From Actinomycetota bacterium (GTDB taxonomy: Bacteria; Actinomycetota; Acidimicrobiia; IMCC26256; PALSA-610): DNA of 5,944 nucleotides. Within the stretch, counting starts at the first letter, position 1, and each line of letters opens with the position of its first letter. The notes under the pieces are model-generated. The model saw nothing but the letters and a program-made list of their open reading frames with translations. It was not told the DNA's origin and did not search any database. Shown here piece by piece: positions 4,973 to 5,944 of this stretch. A program made the position numbers and the translations under genes. The stretch covers positions 1 through 5,944 of the forward strand of contig SXJQ01000193.1 of assembly GCA_005779345.1 (NCBI GenBank), read 5' to 3'.

Positions 4973-5944
4973 ATGCTCACCCAGCAGGCTCGCCGCTTCG
5001 GCGAAACGCTCGTCGACCGCCACGTGCTGTCGCGCGACGTCCTCGAGGCCGCGATCCAAGAGTGCGACCGCACCGCGACCCCGCTGCCCGCGTTCCTCGC
5101 GCAGCGCGGTCTCGTCGGCACCAAGGACCTGACCGCCGCGCTCGCCGACAGCATCGGGGTGCGGTTCGTCGACTTCCACGACACGCCGCTGCACCAAGAC
5201 GCGCCCAGCGCGATCCCGCCCGACGTCGCCCGCCGATACCTCGCGCTCGGCATCGACTTCGAGGGCAGCAAGCTGGTCGTCGCGTTCGCGGAGCCCGGCG
5301 ACGACGCCGCGTTGTCGGCGGTCGGCCAGGCGACGGGCTACGAGATCATTCCCGCGGTTGCCGACCGCGGCGAGTTGGCCAAGGCGATCGAGTCGATCTA
5401 CGGCCCCGACCCCGACGGTGCCGCGCTCGGCGAGCTGGTCGGCGGCCCGCCGTCGCTCGGCGGTCAGGGGCCCGACGAGCTCCACGTGAACGAACTGCTC
5501 GACCGTGTGCTCGCGCTGCGGGGCTCCGACCTGCACCTCACCGCAGGCGCGCCGCCGGTGATCCGCGTCCACGGCGAGATGACACCGCTCACCGAGTTCC
5601 CGACACTCAACGGCAGCCAGATCCGCCAGATGGTGTATTCGATCATCACCCAGAAGCAGCGCGAGAAGTTCGAGAACGAACTCGAGCTCGACACGAGCTA
5701 CACGTTGCCGGGGAAGAGCCGCTTCCGGATGAACCTCTTCCTCCAGCGCGACAGCGTCGGCTGTGTCATGCGCGTGATCCCCTACGAGATCGTCGACTTC
5801 GGGAGCCTCGGCATCCCGAGCGCCGTCGAGCAGTTCGCGTGGCTGCCGCGCGGCCTCGTGCTCGTGACAGGGCCGACCGGATCGGGCAAGAGCACCACGC
5901 TCGCGAGCCTCGTCGACATCATCAACCGTGAGCGCGCACTGCAC
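4973..5944 (+). CDS. pilT: Type IV pilus retraction-type ATPase PilT with MshEN-like N-terminal extension (3' partial)
   Basis: The first 324 residues are present and the frame is open to the window end. The core from about residue 168 is PilT-like: HVNELLDRVLALRGSDLHLT (171-190), AGAPPVIRVHGEM (191-203), FRMNLFLQRD (251-260), MRVIP (266-270) and Walker A GPTGSGKST (300-308). PilT is the cytoplasmic ATPase that depolymerises pili and powers twitching. The Asp box, Walker B, His box and C-terminus lie outside the window. Canonical PilT begins at the core, but here about 165 residues precede it. They resemble a PilB/MshE N-terminal region: RFGETLVDR (8-16) starts a 24-residue motif, and after five residues PLPAFLAQRG (37-46) starts a second. 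Several consensus positions are lost. A Gly/Pro linker (144-168) separates the two parts. The ATG at 4973 has GGAGG 9 nt upstream. The PilT rather than PilB assignment rests on the core motifs and on pilB standing just upstream. Confidence 0.9.
   Translation, partial: MLTQQARRFGETLVDRHVLSRDVLEAAIQECDRTATPLPAFLAQRGLVGTKDLTAALADSIGVRFVDFHDTPLHQDAPSAIPPDVARRYLALGIDFEGSKLVVAFAEPGDDAALSAVGQATGYEIIPAVADRGELAKAIESIYGPDPDGAALGELVGGPPSLGGQGPDELHVNELLDRVLALRGSDLHLTAGAPPVIRVHGEMTPLTEFPTLNGSQIRQMVYSIITQKQREKFENELELDTSYTLPGKSRFRMNLFLQRDSVGCVMRVIPYEIVDFGSLGIPSAVEQFAWLPRGLVLVTGPTGSGKSTTLASLVDIINRERALH

Noticed and set aside
5232..5239. Another GCCGATAC box inside pilT
   Set aside because: It encodes part of an Arg-Arg-Tyr-Leu stretch. 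There is no TAAA-like sequence 15-16 nt upstream (GATC at 5212-5215) and no start codon context, so it serves as an internal negative control for the promoter motif.
2983..5271. Long open frame on the - strand (762 codons) opposite pilB
   Set aside because: It mirrors the codon pattern of pilB, has an Arg/Asp/His-rich composition without domains, and the + strand PilB is unambiguous.
4745..5944. Long - strand and +1-frame open frames over pilT
   Set aside because: The correct + frame from 4973 gives PilT motifs and Walker A. The others are Arg-rich shadow translations.

Overview
The window is GC-rich, densely coding DNA with strong G/C bias at third codon positions, and every gene I can support is on the + strand. 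The gene order ruvX-mltG-aroE is typical of Actinobacteria. Here it is followed by type IV pilus (T4P) ATPase genes and a DUF4388/PATAN gene. That combination suggests a non-model, pilus-bearing actinobacterial lineage such as Acidimicrobiia. The lineage is an inference from gene order and composition only, because no rRNA or other marker is present.

Layout. Bases 2-49 are the last 15 codons of a probable ruvX. Bases 46-1134 encode the endolytic transglycosylase MltG, and 1131-2003 encode shikimate dehydrogenase AroE. Both junctions in this block are 4-nt ATGA stop/start overlaps, so it reads as one translationally coupled housekeeping operon. After a 125-bp gap comes a 317-residue DUF4388/PATAN protein (2129-3082, GTG start). 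Next is the pilus extension ATPase PilB (3199-4881, most likely from a rare CTG start). Last is a retraction-type ATPase PilT (4973 to the window end, truncated) that carries an unusual PilB-like N-terminal region.

The main non-gene observation concerns the three short gaps in front of the DUF4388, pilB and pilT genes. Each holds a GCCGATAA-like box (GCCGATAC, GTCGATAA, GCCGATAA), with a TAAA-like box exactly 16 nt upstream and a start codon 27-41 nt downstream. This is the architecture of promoters read by the FliA/SigD/WhiG (sigma-28) family. It suggests that the T4P genes are a regulon of an alternative sigma factor, each gene with its own promoter, although they lie head to tail. Two of the gaps also contain strong RNA hairpins without a U-tract that overlap or abut the -35 box, which would insulate each gene from its upstream neighbour.

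How the genes could work together: PilB powers pilus extension and PilT powers retraction. PilB has a well-formed two-motif MshEN module, a family known to bind c-di-GMP. PilT has a decayed version of the same module. The PATAN-domain protein is a candidate regulator or adaptor of PilB, by analogy with cyanobacterial PATAN response regulators. No RNA genes, CRISPR arrays, insertion sequences or phage genes were seen, and no stretch longer than about 125 bp lacks a gene.
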